This document shows, piece after piece, positions 20,592 to 28,533 of a DNA stretch of 64,000 nucleotides. The first letter of the stretch is position 1; every line of letters begins with the position of its first letter. Location: positions 695,745-759,744 of the forward strand of contig NZ_GL636091.1 in NCBI RefSeq assembly GCF_000186465.1, given 5' to 3'. Origin of the DNA: Streptococcus australis ATCC 700641. GTDB lineage: Bacteria > Bacillota > Bacilli > Lactobacillales > Streptococcaceae. The notes beneath the pieces are model-generated. The model worked only from the letters and a program-made list of their open reading frames with translations, was not told the DNA's origin and did no database searches. A program made the translations under genes and the position numbers.

Positions 20592-21443
20592 ATGAAGAAT
20601 ATTTTTTCCCGCTATGTCAGTCAATTTGATTGGACCAAGATCATGGATGAGTTGGTTTCGAAATTGATTTCCTTAGCTATTTTATTTATTTTATTTTTGC
20701 TTGCCAAAAAACTACTTCGTAGCATGGTGAAACAGATTTTAAAACCATCTCTGAACTATGTTAGACAAGATGACGCTCGGAAGAAAACTATTTTGCGTTT
20801 GGTAGAAAGTCTGTTAACTTACTGCCTTTATTTCATCCTCATTTACTGGATTCTTTCCATCCTCGGCTTGCCAGTCTCAAGTCTTTTGGCGGGTGCTGGA
20901 ATTGCAGGAGTTGCCATTGGGATGGGAGCTCAAGGCTTCTTATCGGATTTGGTCAATGGCTTCTTTATTCTTCTTGAGCGCCAATTGGATGTTGGAGATA
21001 CGGTGCGAGTGACCAATGGTCCGATTACCATCGCAGGGACAGTGTCGAGTGTCGGCATTCGGACGACCCAGGTGCGAGATGCAGATGGGACCTTGCATTT
21101 TATCCCTAATCGCAATATTATGGTTGTTAGCAATCTCTCGCGGGGCAACCAGCGCGTTTTAATTGATATGCCGATTTCAGCTCAGACAGATCTGGATAAG
21201 ATTTATCAAGTCTTCCAGCAAGTCAACGATGAACAAGCCCAGAAGCATCCAGAAATCTTAGATGGTCCGACGATTTTAGGTCCTCAAATTGAAAAGGGAA
21301 CAGGCCGCTATTCCTTCCGTGTGGCCATGATGGTCCAATCGGGAAGCCAAGTGGCCATCTACCATCTTTATTACAAACTCTATCATGATGCCCTCTTACA
21401 AAATGGCATCGAGATTCCAACCACTTTCTCTGTCACACCTTAA
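20592..21443 (+). CDS. Small-conductance mechanosensitive channel (MscS family)
   Basis: The 283-residue product has three predicted membrane helices, then the MscS beta domain. The pore helix GAGIAGVAIGMGAQG near residue 105 has the Gly/Ala pattern of MscS. It releases solutes upon hypo-osmotic shock. The ATG at 20592 is used; an upstream start at 20502 has no ribosome binding site. The SD match (AAGGAG, 13 nt upstream) is loose, so the start is the least certain part. Confidence 0.88.
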   Translation: MKNIFSRYVSQFDWTKIMDELVSKLISLAILFILFLLAKKLLRSMVKQILKPSLNYVRQDDARKKTILRLVESLLTYCLYFILIYWILSILGLPVSSLLAGAGIAGVAIGMGAQGFLSDLVNGFFILLERQLDVGDTVRVTNGPITIAGTVSSVGIRTTQVRDADGTLHFIPNRNIMVVSNLSRGNQRVLIDMPISAQTDLDKIYQVFQQVNDEQAQKHPEILDGPTILGPQIEKGTGRYSFRVAMMVQSGSQVAIYHLYYKLYHDALLQNGIEIPTTFSVTP

Positions 21444-21444
21444 T

Positions 21445-21469
21445 AAAAAAAGACCCATGGGTCTTTTTT
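21445..21469. terminator. Bidirectional terminator between mscS-like gene and def
   Basis: AAAAAAGACCC and GGGTCTTTTTT flank a three-base loop, forming a near-perfect palindrome with A and T tracts on both sides, suiting both converging genes. Confidence 0.85.
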
Positions 21470-21470
21470 C

Positions 21471-22085
21471 TTATTCTAAAATAAGCATGCCATCTTTGAC
21501 AGCGAAAGGATCTTTCGGATTGATCCGATCGTAGAACATTACGCCATTGATGTGGTCGATTTCGTGTTGGACCACAATGGAATTGTAGCCTTTGAGTTTG
21601 ATACGGTGCTTTTCTCCCGTCTTGTCATAGTAGTCTACCGTTACGCGCGCGTGGCGAACTACATAACCAGGAACGTTGCGGTCTACAGAGAGACACCCTT
21701 CGCCATCTCCTAGAGCCGCATCTTGGACTGAGTGGGAGACAATTTTAGGATTGTACATGACTTCTTGGATGGAGTAGGCTTCTTTCGGAGGATTTCCTTC
21801 TTCGTCCTCTGGATTTGGGACGAGGACAGCAATGATGCGTTTAGAAATGTCTAATTGAGGGGCAGCGAGTCCCACTCCTCCTCGAAGACCCAATTTTTCC
21901 GCCATGACAGGATCCTGTGAATGGTGCAAGAACTGCATCATTTTTTCCCCAAGAATAATCTCTTGATCCGACAGTGGAAAAGTGACCTCTTCTGCGATAG
22001 CTCGTAAAGTCGGATGGCCTTCGCGGATAATATCATTCATATCGATTAGATGGGCAGCTTTTGTAATAGTTTCGATTGCAGACAT
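21471..22085 (-). CDS. def: Peptide deformylase
   Basis: The product removes the formyl group from nascent proteins. It has 204 residues, the normal size of the Gram-positive type 2 enzyme. The three motifs are [14 protein letters not shown] and [12 protein letters not shown], supplying the metal ligands (one Cys, two His) and catalytic Glu. The frame extends to a GTG at 22097, but that codon overlaps the ribosome binding site GGAG, so the ATG at 22085 ([11 protein letters not shown]) is the start. Confidence 0.95.
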   Translation of the reverse strand: MSAIETITKAAHLIDMNDIIREGHPTLRAIAEEVTFPLSDQEIILGEKMMQFLHHSQDPVMAEKLGLRGGVGLAAPQLDISKRIIAVLVPNPEDEEGNPPKEAYSIQEVMYNPKIVSHSVQDAALGDGEGCLSVDRNVPGYVVRHARVTVDYYDKTGEKHRIKLKGYNSIVVQHEIDHINGVMFYDRINPKDPFAVKDGMLILE

Positions 22086-22256
22086 GTTCTCATTCACTCC
22101 TTTTTTCTAGAAACCATCATATCATAATTCCTTCTAGAATGAAAGTTTCCCAATTGATTGAGGGGTGCTAATGGACTAGACGGACTGTAAACTAGAAAAG
22201 GAAAGAATCCTAGTCTGGTTCATGGTATAATGATAAGAAGAATGAAGGAGGCAAGC

Positions 22257-22985
22257 ATGCGTCTAGATAAATATTTAGTGGACTGTGGAGTGGGAAGCCG
22301 GACAGAAGTCAAGCAAGTCCTTAAGAAAAAAAAGATTCAGGTCAATGGAAAGGTAGAAACCTCTCCCAAGATTCATATTGATCCAGATAAAGATCAAGTG
22401 ACCTATCTGGGAGAAAGTTTATTCCATGAAGAGTTTGTTTACTATCTGCTCAATAAACCCAAAGGGGTCATTTCAGCAACGGAAGATGACCACCATCAAA
22501 CAGTCTTAGATTTGTTAGATGACACGGCCAGACACAAGGAAGTCTTTCCTGTCGGACGGCTAGATATCGATACCCATGGCTTACTCCTCTTGACTAATAA
22601 TGGTAAGTTGGCTCATGCCATGCTCTCGCCTAAGAAACATGTGGACAAGGTCTACCGTGCTCAAGTAGCTGGCATCATGACCCAAGAAGATATCGACCGC
22701 TTCAAAGAAGGAATAGAATTGAAGGATTTCACCACATTGCCAGCGGAATTGGAAATGTTGGAGGTTGATCAAGAAGCTAATAGTTGCTTGGTTCAGATCC
22801 GCATCGCTGAAGGCAAATTCCACCAGGTCAAGCGCATGGTCGCGGCTTGTGGCAAGGAAGTCACCGATCTCGAGCGGATTTCCATGGGGCCATTGAGTCT
22901 AGATCCCGCTCTAAAATTGGGTCAGTGGCGTAGGCTCCAATCCTCTGAATTGGCTTCTTTAGAGGTCTTTGGAATCCCATTATAA
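22257..22985 (+). CDS. 16S rRNA pseudouridine synthase (RsuA/RluB family)
   Basis: The 242-residue product has an N-terminal S4 RNA-binding domain (MRLDKYLVDCGVGSRTEVKQ) followed by the pseudouridine synthase domain, whose catalytic aspartate lies in VGRLDIDTHGLLLLTNNG near residue 105. It most resembles RsuA, which modifies the 530-region of 16S rRNA. The ATG at 22257 has AAGGAG six bases upstream and is chosen over the in-frame ATG at 22230. Confidence 0.9.
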   Translation: MRLDKYLVDCGVGSRTEVKQVLKKKKIQVNGKVETSPKIHIDPDKDQVTYLGESLFHEEFVYYLLNKPKGVISATEDDHHQTVLDLLDDTARHKEVFPVGRLDIDTHGLLLLTNNGKLAHAMLSPKKHVDKVYRAQVAGIMTQEDIDRFKEGIELKDFTTLPAELEMLEVDQEANSCLVQIRIAEGKFHQVKRMVAACGKEVTDLERISMGPLSLDPALKLGQWRRLQSSELASLEVFGIPL

Positions 22986-23081
22986 ACAAAGGGAAAGCTA
23001 GCAAACTGAGGCAACAGGAGGCTAGTTTTTTACTTGTGTCAAAAAAATGAATGTTACGGACAAAAAAATATATAAAATAGC

Positions 23082-23110
23082 TTGTACTATCAAAGCAAAT
23101 CAATTATAAT
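23082..23110 (+). promoter_or_regulatory. Promoter of the LPXTG adhesin gene
   Basis: TTGTAC (23082-23087) and TATAAT (23105-23110) are spaced by exactly 17 bases. The untranslated leader is about 90 nt and ends with AAAAAAGGAG. Confidence 0.75.
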
Positions 23111-23206
23111 GAGAAAAGATAGGTTTTGTAAAAATCTGTAATAGGTAATGGTCTTCATTCCTGACTGGACTTATCTAGTAAACGTAAAAAAGGAGAAAAA
23201 TCGTTT

Positions 23207-25225
23207 ATGAAAAAGTGGCTCTATGCTGTTGTGACAACAGTTGCCTTATTTTTACTAGCAGCTTTAGGATTTGCTAAACCCAATGGGCTTACTAAAGTAC
23301 ATGCCGATACGATCAATGATGTTGTAAGCTCAGTGAACATCTCTAAATCGACTGGTGGAGACTTAACAGAACCACTCGGTGTTTGGGAAAGTTTTAATGT
23401 TGAAGCAAATTTTGTTTTACCGAATGGTCGTGTAAAAGCAGGCGATCAGACGGTCATCCAACTTGGAGATGACTTCAAGGTCTTTGAAACGGACACCATT
23501 GAGCTGCTCGATCCAAGTGGTCAAAAAGTTGCGACGGCAACGGTAGATGATCAAAGAAAAATCATCACAGTAACCTATACAGACTATCCTGAAAGAATGG
23601 CTAATGTAACAGGGAAACTGCGCTTTTTCGCGCGTGTGGATCACCAAGTTGTCAAAGGACAAAAGACGCTCGATTTCACTCTGACGGTTGATACGAAAAA
23701 AATTTCAGGTGGAAAAATCGATTATAAAGGAGTCAATCCAGGTGAGTATCCTCCAACTCCAAAAGTCTTTAGTAAATGGGGATGGACCAACTCAGATGAT
23801 AAATTAAAATTGACCTATACCTTGAATATCAATCAAGGTCACACAGCCCTTCATAATATTGATATAAAAGACCAATTGGCCTTTACAGATGGAAAAATCA
23901 AAGCAGATTCTGTCAACATCCATACAGGAACTTGGCAGGTCAGTGACGAAGATGGAGCTTATCATTTGCGGGATACCACGAATGTAACAAAAGATTACTC
24001 CCCTGTTGTCAGTGCCGATGGTCAATCTCTAACCGTTCATATCGGAGATCTAGCTCCAGAACAAGGGATGACTATTCGCTATGATGTGTATTTAGACAAA
24101 GTTCCAGCCATCAATACAAAATATAAAAACAATGCGACAATGACAGCCACAGAAGTCAAAGAGCAACATAAAGAAGCAGTTGTTTTATACCAATTCCTTG
24201 AAGGATACTTCAATGGAGAGAAATATTCCTTTACCATCCATAAAAAAGGAGAAAATGGGCAAGTTCTTGCAGGTGCTGTCTTCACTGTGACAGCAGATGA
24301 CACTGGTGAGCAAGTCGGAATCATTACCACAGATGAGAACGGTACAGGAACCATTGCTGGCTTGATCAAGCAAGCCTATACGGTTCAAGAAATTCAAGCT
24401 CCGACAGGATACGTCCTCTCAGAAGAGCCAATCAAAGTCAGCCGAGAAGATTTTGGAAATGACCTTGCGATTTCCCGTGACGTTGTTAACAAAAAAGAAA
24501 AAACCAGCATTTCTGGTCAAAAAACTTGGAATGACAATGACAATCAAGATGGGAAACGCCCATCAGCCATCACCGTTAATCTCTTAGCAAATGGTGTCAA
24601 AGTAGCTTCTAAAGAAGTGAAACCAGATGCAGAAGGGAATTGGCTCTATCAGTTTGACAATCTTGATGTTGTTGACGATGCTGGTAATCTCATTGCCTAC
24701 ACAGTTTCAGAAGAACCTGTTGCAGGATATGAAGCGACTGTTGAAGGAACGAATATTACCAATAGCCGTACACCAGAAGTGACAGAAGTAGCTGTCAAGA
24801 AAGTCTGGGATGATGCGGAGAATAAAGATGGCCTTCGTCCAGAGAAGGTAACAGTCCGTCTGCTTGCGGATGGTCAAGAAGTGGCCGTGAAAGAAATCAC
24901 TGCTACTGACAATTGGCAGGCAAGCTTTACGGATCTACCAGTATACAAGGAAGGCAAGAAGATTGCCTACACGATTACTGAGGATCCAGTAGCGGGGTAT
25001 ACAGCAACTATCGATGGTTTCACGGTAATCAATCGTCATACACCACCGACAACCCCACCAAGCACATCGGAAAAACCAGAAACCCCACCGACACCAACAG
25101 AAGGAAAGAGAAAAATTCTTCCATCAACTGGTGAAGCTACTTCTTATGGCTTGTTCGGAGCAAGTGCTTTGTTAGCTCTTGTTGGTGCAGCGATGCTCTT
25201 AAGTGGTAAACGGAAAGTTGACTAA
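23207..25225 (+). CDS. LPXTG-anchored Cna-B domain surface protein
   Basis: The 672-residue protein has a signal peptide (about 1-34, cleavage after VHA) and an N-terminal adhesin region of the collagen/fibrinogen-binding fold (about 40-335). Then come one SpaA-type Cna-B domain (about 345-425, with APTGYVLSEEP) and two further Cna-B domains (about 435-520 and 523-610, each with a KTW/KVW and AYTV/AYTI pattern suited to isopeptide bonds). A Pro/Thr-rich stalk precedes LPSTG at 638-642. It has its own promoter and terminator. No sortase or pilus gene is adjacent, so it is probably a stand-alone adhesin; the ligand is unknown. Confidence 0.9.
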   Translation: MKKWLYAVVTTVALFLLAALGFAKPNGLTKVHADTINDVVSSVNISKSTGGDLTEPLGVWESFNVEANFVLPNGRVKAGDQTVIQLGDDFKVFETDTIELLDPSGQKVATATVDDQRKIITVTYTDYPERMANVTGKLRFFARVDHQVVKGQKTLDFTLTVDTKKISGGKIDYKGVNPGEYPPTPKVFSKWGWTNSDDKLKLTYTLNINQGHTALHNIDIKDQLAFTDGKIKADSVNIHTGTWQVSDEDGAYHLRDTTNVTKDYSPVVSADGQSLTVHIGDLAPEQGMTIRYDVYLDKVPAINTKYKNNATMTATEVKEQHKEAVVLYQFLEGYFNGEKYSFTIHKKGENGQVLAGAVFTVTADDTGEQVGIITTDENGTGTIAGLIKQAYTVQEIQAPTGYVLSEEPIKVSREDFGNDLAISRDVVNKKEKTSISGQKTWNDNDNQDGKRPSAITVNLLANGVKVASKEVKPDAEGNWLYQFDNLDVVDDAGNLIAYTVSEEPVAGYEATVEGTNITNSRTPEVTEVAVKKVWDDAENKDGLRPEKVTVRLLADGQEVAVKEITATDNWQASFTDLPVYKEGKKIAYTITEDPVAGYTATIDGFTVINRHTPPTTPPSTSEKPETPPTPTEGKRKILPSTGEATSYGLFGASALLALVGAAMLLSGKRKVD

Positions 25226-25246
25226 CAACTACAATGGAAATAAATT

Positions 25247-25279
25247 AGACAATTATCTAAAAAGATAGTTGTCTTTTTT
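25247..25279 (+). terminator. Terminator after the adhesin gene
   Basis: AGACAATTATCT and AGATAGTTGTCT form a 12 bp stem (one wobble) with an AAAA loop, followed by TTTTTT. Confidence 0.9.
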
Positions 25280-25350
25280 CTGTTAAAGGACTTCTAGAAT
25301 ACATCATTCAAAAGATTCATATTAATGTTTTTTTAAGGGAGCATAAGTGT

Positions 25351-25379
25351 TTGACAGAAAGATGAAATCTTGGTAGAAT
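25351..25379 (+). promoter_or_regulatory. rpsO promoter
   Basis: TTGACA (25351-25356) and TAGAAT (25374-25379) are spaced by 17 bases, with a perfect -35 box. Confidence 0.8.
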
Positions 25380-25384
25380 GAATA

Positions 25385-25469
25385 GGTCGAATAGACAACT
25401 AACTCTTTCTTGGTAGCAGGCTATGCCAAACCTGCCACTCGGATAGAGCATAAAGAAAAGGAGCTTATC
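25385..25469 (+). promoter_or_regulatory. rpsO leader, possible S15 autoregulatory RNA
   Basis: The leader contains a hairpin (GCAGG paired with CCTGC around 25417-25434), and an upstream CTCTTTCTT that could pair with AAGAAAAGGAG over the ribosome binding site. S15 leaders in several bacterial lineages form such pseudoknots and bind S15. That this one does is an inference only. Confidence 0.35.
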
Positions 25470-25739
25470 ATGGCAATCTCAAAAGAGAAAAAAAATGAAA
25501 TCATTGCACAATACGCACGTCACGAAGGTGACACTGGTTCAGTAGAAGTACAAGTTGCTGTCCTTACTTGGGAAATCAACCACTTGAACGACCACATCAA
25601 ACAACACAAAAAAGACCACGCAACTTACCGTGGTTTGATGAAGAAAATCGGTCGCCGTCGTAACTTGTTGGCTTACCTTCGTAAGAACGACGTTAACCGT
25701 TACCGTGAGTTGATCAACTCTCTTGGACTTCGTCGTTAA
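25470..25739 (+). CDS. rpsO: 30S ribosomal protein S15
   Basis: The 89-residue product is S15, a primary 16S rRNA-binding protein, recognisable from [13 protein letters not shown] and the C-terminal [16 protein letters not shown]. The frame is open to 25410 but the ATG at 25470 after AAAAGGAG is standard for S15. In several streptococci rpsO lies next to pnp; here they are about 6.9 kb apart. Confidence 0.97.
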   Translation: MAISKEKKNEIIAQYARHEGDTGSVEVQVAVLTWEINHLNDHIKQHKKDHATYRGLMKKIGRRRNLLAYLRKNDVNRYRELINSLGLRR

Positions 25740-25858
25740 TTCAAGATACAAAGGCCGTCGAAAGCACAAAGCAAAAATAGGAAAATTGACGAAGAAATCT
25801 CAATTTCTAAGAAATTTTATCTTTTTTGCCAAGTGCTTAGGCCGTGTTCGATTGAATA
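25740..25858 (-). repeat. Solitary inverted copy of the pnp-upstream structured repeat
   Basis: Read on the minus strand, this segment carries the same ordered blocks as the array at 32176-32560: TCGAACACGG, AAAAAAGATAAA, TTTCTTAG, then CGTCAATTTTCCTATTTT and TTTGTATCTTGA. Two hairpins sit at the same places, including AGAAAT/ATTTCT where other copies have a different stem. No gene is present here. Confidence 0.75.
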
Positions 25859-25861
25859 CAA

Positions 25862-25903
25862 AAAAGAAAAGTTACTCTATTGTAGAGTAGCTTTTCTTTT
25901 TTA
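25862..25903. terminator. Strong terminator downstream of rpsO
   Basis: AAAAGTTACTCTA pairs with TAGAGTAGCTTTT around a TTG loop, with flanking A and T runs. It is about 125 nt after the rpsO stop, beyond the repeat copy. Confidence 0.85.
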
Positions 25904-25967
25904 CTAGAATTTCAGTACAATCTTCGGCTCGGCGCCTTGTCTAGAAACGTTTTATCCAGCAAGAATG

Positions 25968-25997
25968 GAGCCTTCTGAATTCAGAGGGCTTTTTTGT
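25968..25997 (+). terminator. Second terminator-like hairpin upstream of the 26104 gene
   Basis: AGCCTTCTGA and TCAGAGGGCT pair as a nearly perfect palindrome, followed by TTTTTT. Nothing else is seen between 25904 and 26040. Confidence 0.65.
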
Positions 25998-26043
25998 TAT
26001 CTTTTTTCGGACAAGATTCATTATTCTGAGTAAGTCGTTTTGT

Positions 26044-26072
26044 TTGACAGATGTAATTAACAGAGTTACAAT
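26044..26072 (+). promoter_or_regulatory. Promoter of the DUF4649-trxA operon
   Basis: TTGACA (26044-26049) and TACAAT (26067-26072) are spaced by 17 bases, 31 nt ahead of the first start codon. Confidence 0.8.
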
Positions 26073-26103
26073 GGATACATCTTAAGAAATAGAGGTTATC
26101 GAT

Positions 26104-26328
26104 ATGATTGATATTACATATCTAGATGGTGCAAAACAAGAAAGAGTCATGCATTTTGATTCCTATGAAGAATTTGAACGCTCCCAACAGACCTGCTTGA
26201 TAGGTGTAGCGGATTACTATCCCGTAGAAAAATTGACCTATAATGGGCACGAACTCGATTACCATGGAACTTACGGAGATGTCTTCTTCTATTTGATGAA
26301 GCAAGACCTGGAACAATACAAAAACTAA
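26104..26328 (+). CDS. Small DUF4649-type protein, function unknown
   Basis: The 74-residue acidic product matches the small streptococcal DUF4649 family (starts MIDITYLDGAKQER, ends LMKQDLEQYKN). No membrane helix or catalytic motif is visible. It has a GAGG ribosome binding site eight bases from the ATG and ends 12 nt before trxA, so they are cotranscribed. The pairing with trxA does not itself tell the function. Confidence 0.8.
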   Translation: MIDITYLDGAKQERVMHFDSYEEFERSQQTCLIGVADYYPVEKLTYNGHELDYHGTYGDVFFYLMKQDLEQYKN

Positions 26329-26340
26329 AGGAGAAAAACA

Positions 26341-26655
26341 ATGGCAAAAGCAATTACAGACGCAACATTTGAAGCAGAAACCAAAGAAGGATTGGTCTTG
26401 GTAGACTTCTGGGCGACCTGGTGTGGTCCATGTCGTATGCAAGGTCCAATCTTGGACAAATTGTCTGAAGAACTTTCAGAAGATGTCTTGAAAATTGTTA
26501 AAATGGACGTTGACGAAAATCCAAATACAGCGCGTGCTTTCGGCATTATGTCTATCCCTACTCTTCTTTTCAAAAAAGATGGACAAGTGGTTAAACAGGT
26601 TGCTGGTGTTCACACTGCAGAACAAATCAAGGCTATTGTGGCTGAATTGAGTTAA
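26341..26655 (+). CDS. trxA: Thioredoxin
   Basis: The 104-residue product is a standard thioredoxin that reduces disulfides in the cytoplasm. The active site is WCGPC with Cys28 and Cys31, and the cis-proline lies in SIPTLLF. It is the second gene of a two-gene operon and is followed by two terminator-like hairpins. The length is normal. Confidence 0.96.
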   Translation: MAKAITDATFEAETKEGLVLVDFWATWCGPCRMQGPILDKLSEELSEDVLKIVKMDVDENPNTARAFGIMSIPTLLFKKDGQVVKQVAGVHTAEQIKAIVAELS

Positions 26656-26662
26656 TATCCTA

Positions 26663-26696
26663 AACACTTCCATTGGTAAAATAGGAGTGCTTTTTT
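26663..26696 (+). terminator. Terminator after trxA
   Basis: CACTTCC pairs with GGAGTG (one bulge) across a loop, followed by CTTTTTT. Confidence 0.65.
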
Positions 26697-26707
26697 ATAT
26701 CCAAAGA

Positions 26708-26748
26708 AAGAGCCCTGTCCTTTTATATGAGGAGCAAGGCTCTTTTAT
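26708..26748. terminator. Second hairpin after trxA
   Basis: AGAGCCCTG and CAAGGCTCT pair imperfectly around a long loop and are followed by TTTT. It may also end the converging transcript from 27620. Confidence 0.5.
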
Positions 26749-26816
26749 CTTCAATAATTTTTTCACGAAAAGTGACTTAGAATATTTTGGTGAGTTTTAC
26801 ATTCACTGTGTCACCA

Positions 26817-27608
26817 TTAGTATTGAAAAGATTGAATAGCTTCTTTCAAGTCAGCTTGTAAAATGTTTCTCTGATCGAGTTGGACATAGACTTCCAATAG
26901 GCAGGATCTGAAGTTGGAAAATTTATAAAAGTCTTCCCTTTCTTCTATTGGGAAATCAACAGCTTTTATCCAAGAAGCTACTTGCTCTTGTTCTAACTTT
27001 CCCTGTAAAATAGGTTCATAAAGCACTCTCGCCAAGCGCCAATCCTCATCATCTGTAAAACAAATCGAAATCCTTTTAAAGATTTGGCCAAGTATGTCCA
27101 ATCCGTCAAGTACTCTATTTTTAGGAAAGCCAGGATGACAAACCACTTCTGTCAAGAGGTCAGCTCCATGCGCAAAAGCGTGAACCCAACCATACTGACT
27201 GGAAAAACCTGTTGTATCCTTTTCTTTTTCAAGATAATGTAAACCTTGATCCAGTAAAATATATCTTATATCGGCTTTTAATCTTTGATAAAAAATTGAT
27301 TGCGGATTAGCATCTGCAGATAAGAGGTTGGCATAAACAAGGGCTTTAAAAGAACGCTCAAGTGTTGATAGCCCAATCTTATCAATCTCTTTTTCTACTC
27401 CTTCATTGGACGAGATCGTCTCAGCAATGAAATGAAATTGCTCCTGTGTAAACAGTTCTTCTTGAATCCCTCTAGCCAAGCTGGTAAAAACGAGATCATC
27501 GCGAATTTCGGGCGAGGGGTCTCCCAAATGTTCCAGCAACCAATGGATTTCTTCTTGACGATAGCTTGGTTTTTCTTCTGTCACTTTACTTTGTAATTCT
27601 TGATACAT
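26817..27608 (-). CDS. DUF2785 domain protein
   Basis: The 263-residue product matches DUF2785 proteins, an all-helical family of unknown role; the recognisable segment is WVHAFAHGADLL near residue 145. The frame is open to a TTG at 27614, but the ATG at 27608 has GAGG eight bases upstream. It begins 11 nt after the stop of the HxlR regulator and is very likely in one operon with it. No enzyme function can be assigned. Confidence 0.8.
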   Translation of the reverse strand: MYQELQSKVTEEKPSYRQEEIHWLLEHLGDPSPEIRDDLVFTSLARGIQEELFTQEQFHFIAETISSNEGVEKEIDKIGLSTLERSFKALVYANLLSADANPQSIFYQRLKADIRYILLDQGLHYLEKEKDTTGFSSQYGWVHAFAHGADLLTEVVCHPGFPKNRVLDGLDILGQIFKRISICFTDDEDWRLARVLYEPILQGKLEQEQVASWIKAVDFPIEEREDFYKFSNFRSCLLEVYVQLDQRNILQADLKEAIQSFQY

Positions 27609-27619
27609 GGTCAAAACCT

Positions 27620-27952
27620 CTACATTTTTAGCAACTTGATATAATCTAGACCCCAGTTCTCCACAGCATCTAAGACAACTTTGAATTCCTGCCCTATTTC
27701 GGTTAAGCTGTACTCAACTCGTGGGGGAACTTCCGCATAGACCTTTCGTTGAATAATCTTATCCTTTTCTAATTGACGGAGATGACGTGTCAAAATAGTT
27801 TGAGTAATCCCAGGCAATAATCTTTGCAATTCTTTAAATCGTTTAGTACCCGTACTCAACTGATAAATGATTACCAGTGCCCATTTCCCCGTTAAAACCC
27901 TCTGCGTTGTCGCAAATGGACAAATACCATACTCACTTACTTTATTTGGCAT
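27620..27952 (-). CDS. HxlR/DUF24 family MarR-like regulator
   Basis: The 110-residue winged-helix protein has the HxlR signature ICPFATTQRVLTGKWALVII with a cysteine at position 11, the usual redox-sensing place of this family (YodB, HypR and others sense quinones or oxidants). The recognition helix is in GITQTILTRHLRQLEKD. It is read away from the SnoaL-like gene at 28103. A 28 bp palindrome lies 43 nt upstream of its start and is a likely self-operator. Redox sensing is inferred from the family. Confidence 0.9.
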   Translation of the reverse strand: MPNKVSEYGICPFATTQRVLTGKWALVIIYQLSTGTKRFKELQRLLPGITQTILTRHLRQLEKDKIIQRKVYAEVPPRVEYSLTEIGQEFKVVLDAVENWGLDYIKLLKM

Positions 27953-27994
27953 AAAATATCTTCTTTCTATTTTTTTAAAAAAATTTATCTTTTA

Positions 27995-28022
27995 GTATCA
28001 ACAATAGTACTACTTTTGATAC
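27995..28022. promoter_or_regulatory. 28 bp nested palindrome, probable HxlR operator
   Basis: GTATCAA (27995-28001) and TTGATAC (28016-28022) are perfect inverted arms around a perfect 8 bp centre, TAGTACTA. Only the two 3-base spacers differ. It lies between the divergent hxlR-type and SnoaL-type genes. Confidence 0.65.
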
Positions 28023-28102
28023 CAGCTATCGAAAAAGTATCTACTTGTTTTTTCGATTGTAACTGTTACAATTATATCATAAAAAAGAAATGGAGAATAG
28101 AT

Positions 28103-28492
28103 ATGTCAACAAACTTAGAAATTTTCAATACTTATAACCAAGCTTTAATTGCTGGTGATTTTCCTGGTGTCTTTGAAACGATGGCAGACGATATTGTCTG
28201 GCATCAACCTGGTACTCATAGTATATCTGGTACAGTTGTTGGTAAGGACCAACTAGGATCTCACCTAGCTACATTTGCTGAGAAAACTAATGGAACCTTT
28301 AAGGTGATAACAAATTGGGTTTCTGATAATAAGGATTTTGTCGCAGCTAATGTTACTTTTCTTGGAACACGGGCTGATGGTACTGAACTCAATATGAACG
28401 GGATTGACCTCTTCCGTATTGAAGACGGGAAAATCAAAGAAGTTTGGCTCTTCTCTTCAGATCAAGCTGAAGAAGATAGATTTTGGGGATAA
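28103..28492 (+). CDS. SnoaL-like/NTF2-fold protein
   Basis: The 129-residue product has the cone-shaped NTF2/SnoaL-like fold pattern (LEIFNTYNQALIAGDFPGVF at the start, ending with an acidic tail). Such proteins are often stress-response ketosteroid-isomerase relatives with no known substrate. The ATG at 28103 is chosen over 28016 because GGAG lies nearby and the upstream part is unlike the family. It is divergent from the HxlR regulator, which probably represses it. Confidence 0.8.
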   Translation: MSTNLEIFNTYNQALIAGDFPGVFETMADDIVWHQPGTHSISGTVVGKDQLGSHLATFAEKTNGTFKVITNWVSDNKDFVAANVTFLGTRADGTELNMNGIDLFRIEDGKIKEVWLFSSDQAEEDRFWG

Positions 28493-28529
28493 GCAAAACA
28501 GATTGGAAAAATCCAATCTGTTTTTGCTT
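28491..28529. terminator. Bidirectional terminator between the SnoaL-like gene and pepF
   Basis: CAGATTGG and CCAATCTG form the core of a long stem extended by AAGCAAAA and TTTTTGCTT. It lies between two converging genes. Confidence 0.85.
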
Positions 28530-28533
28530 ATAC

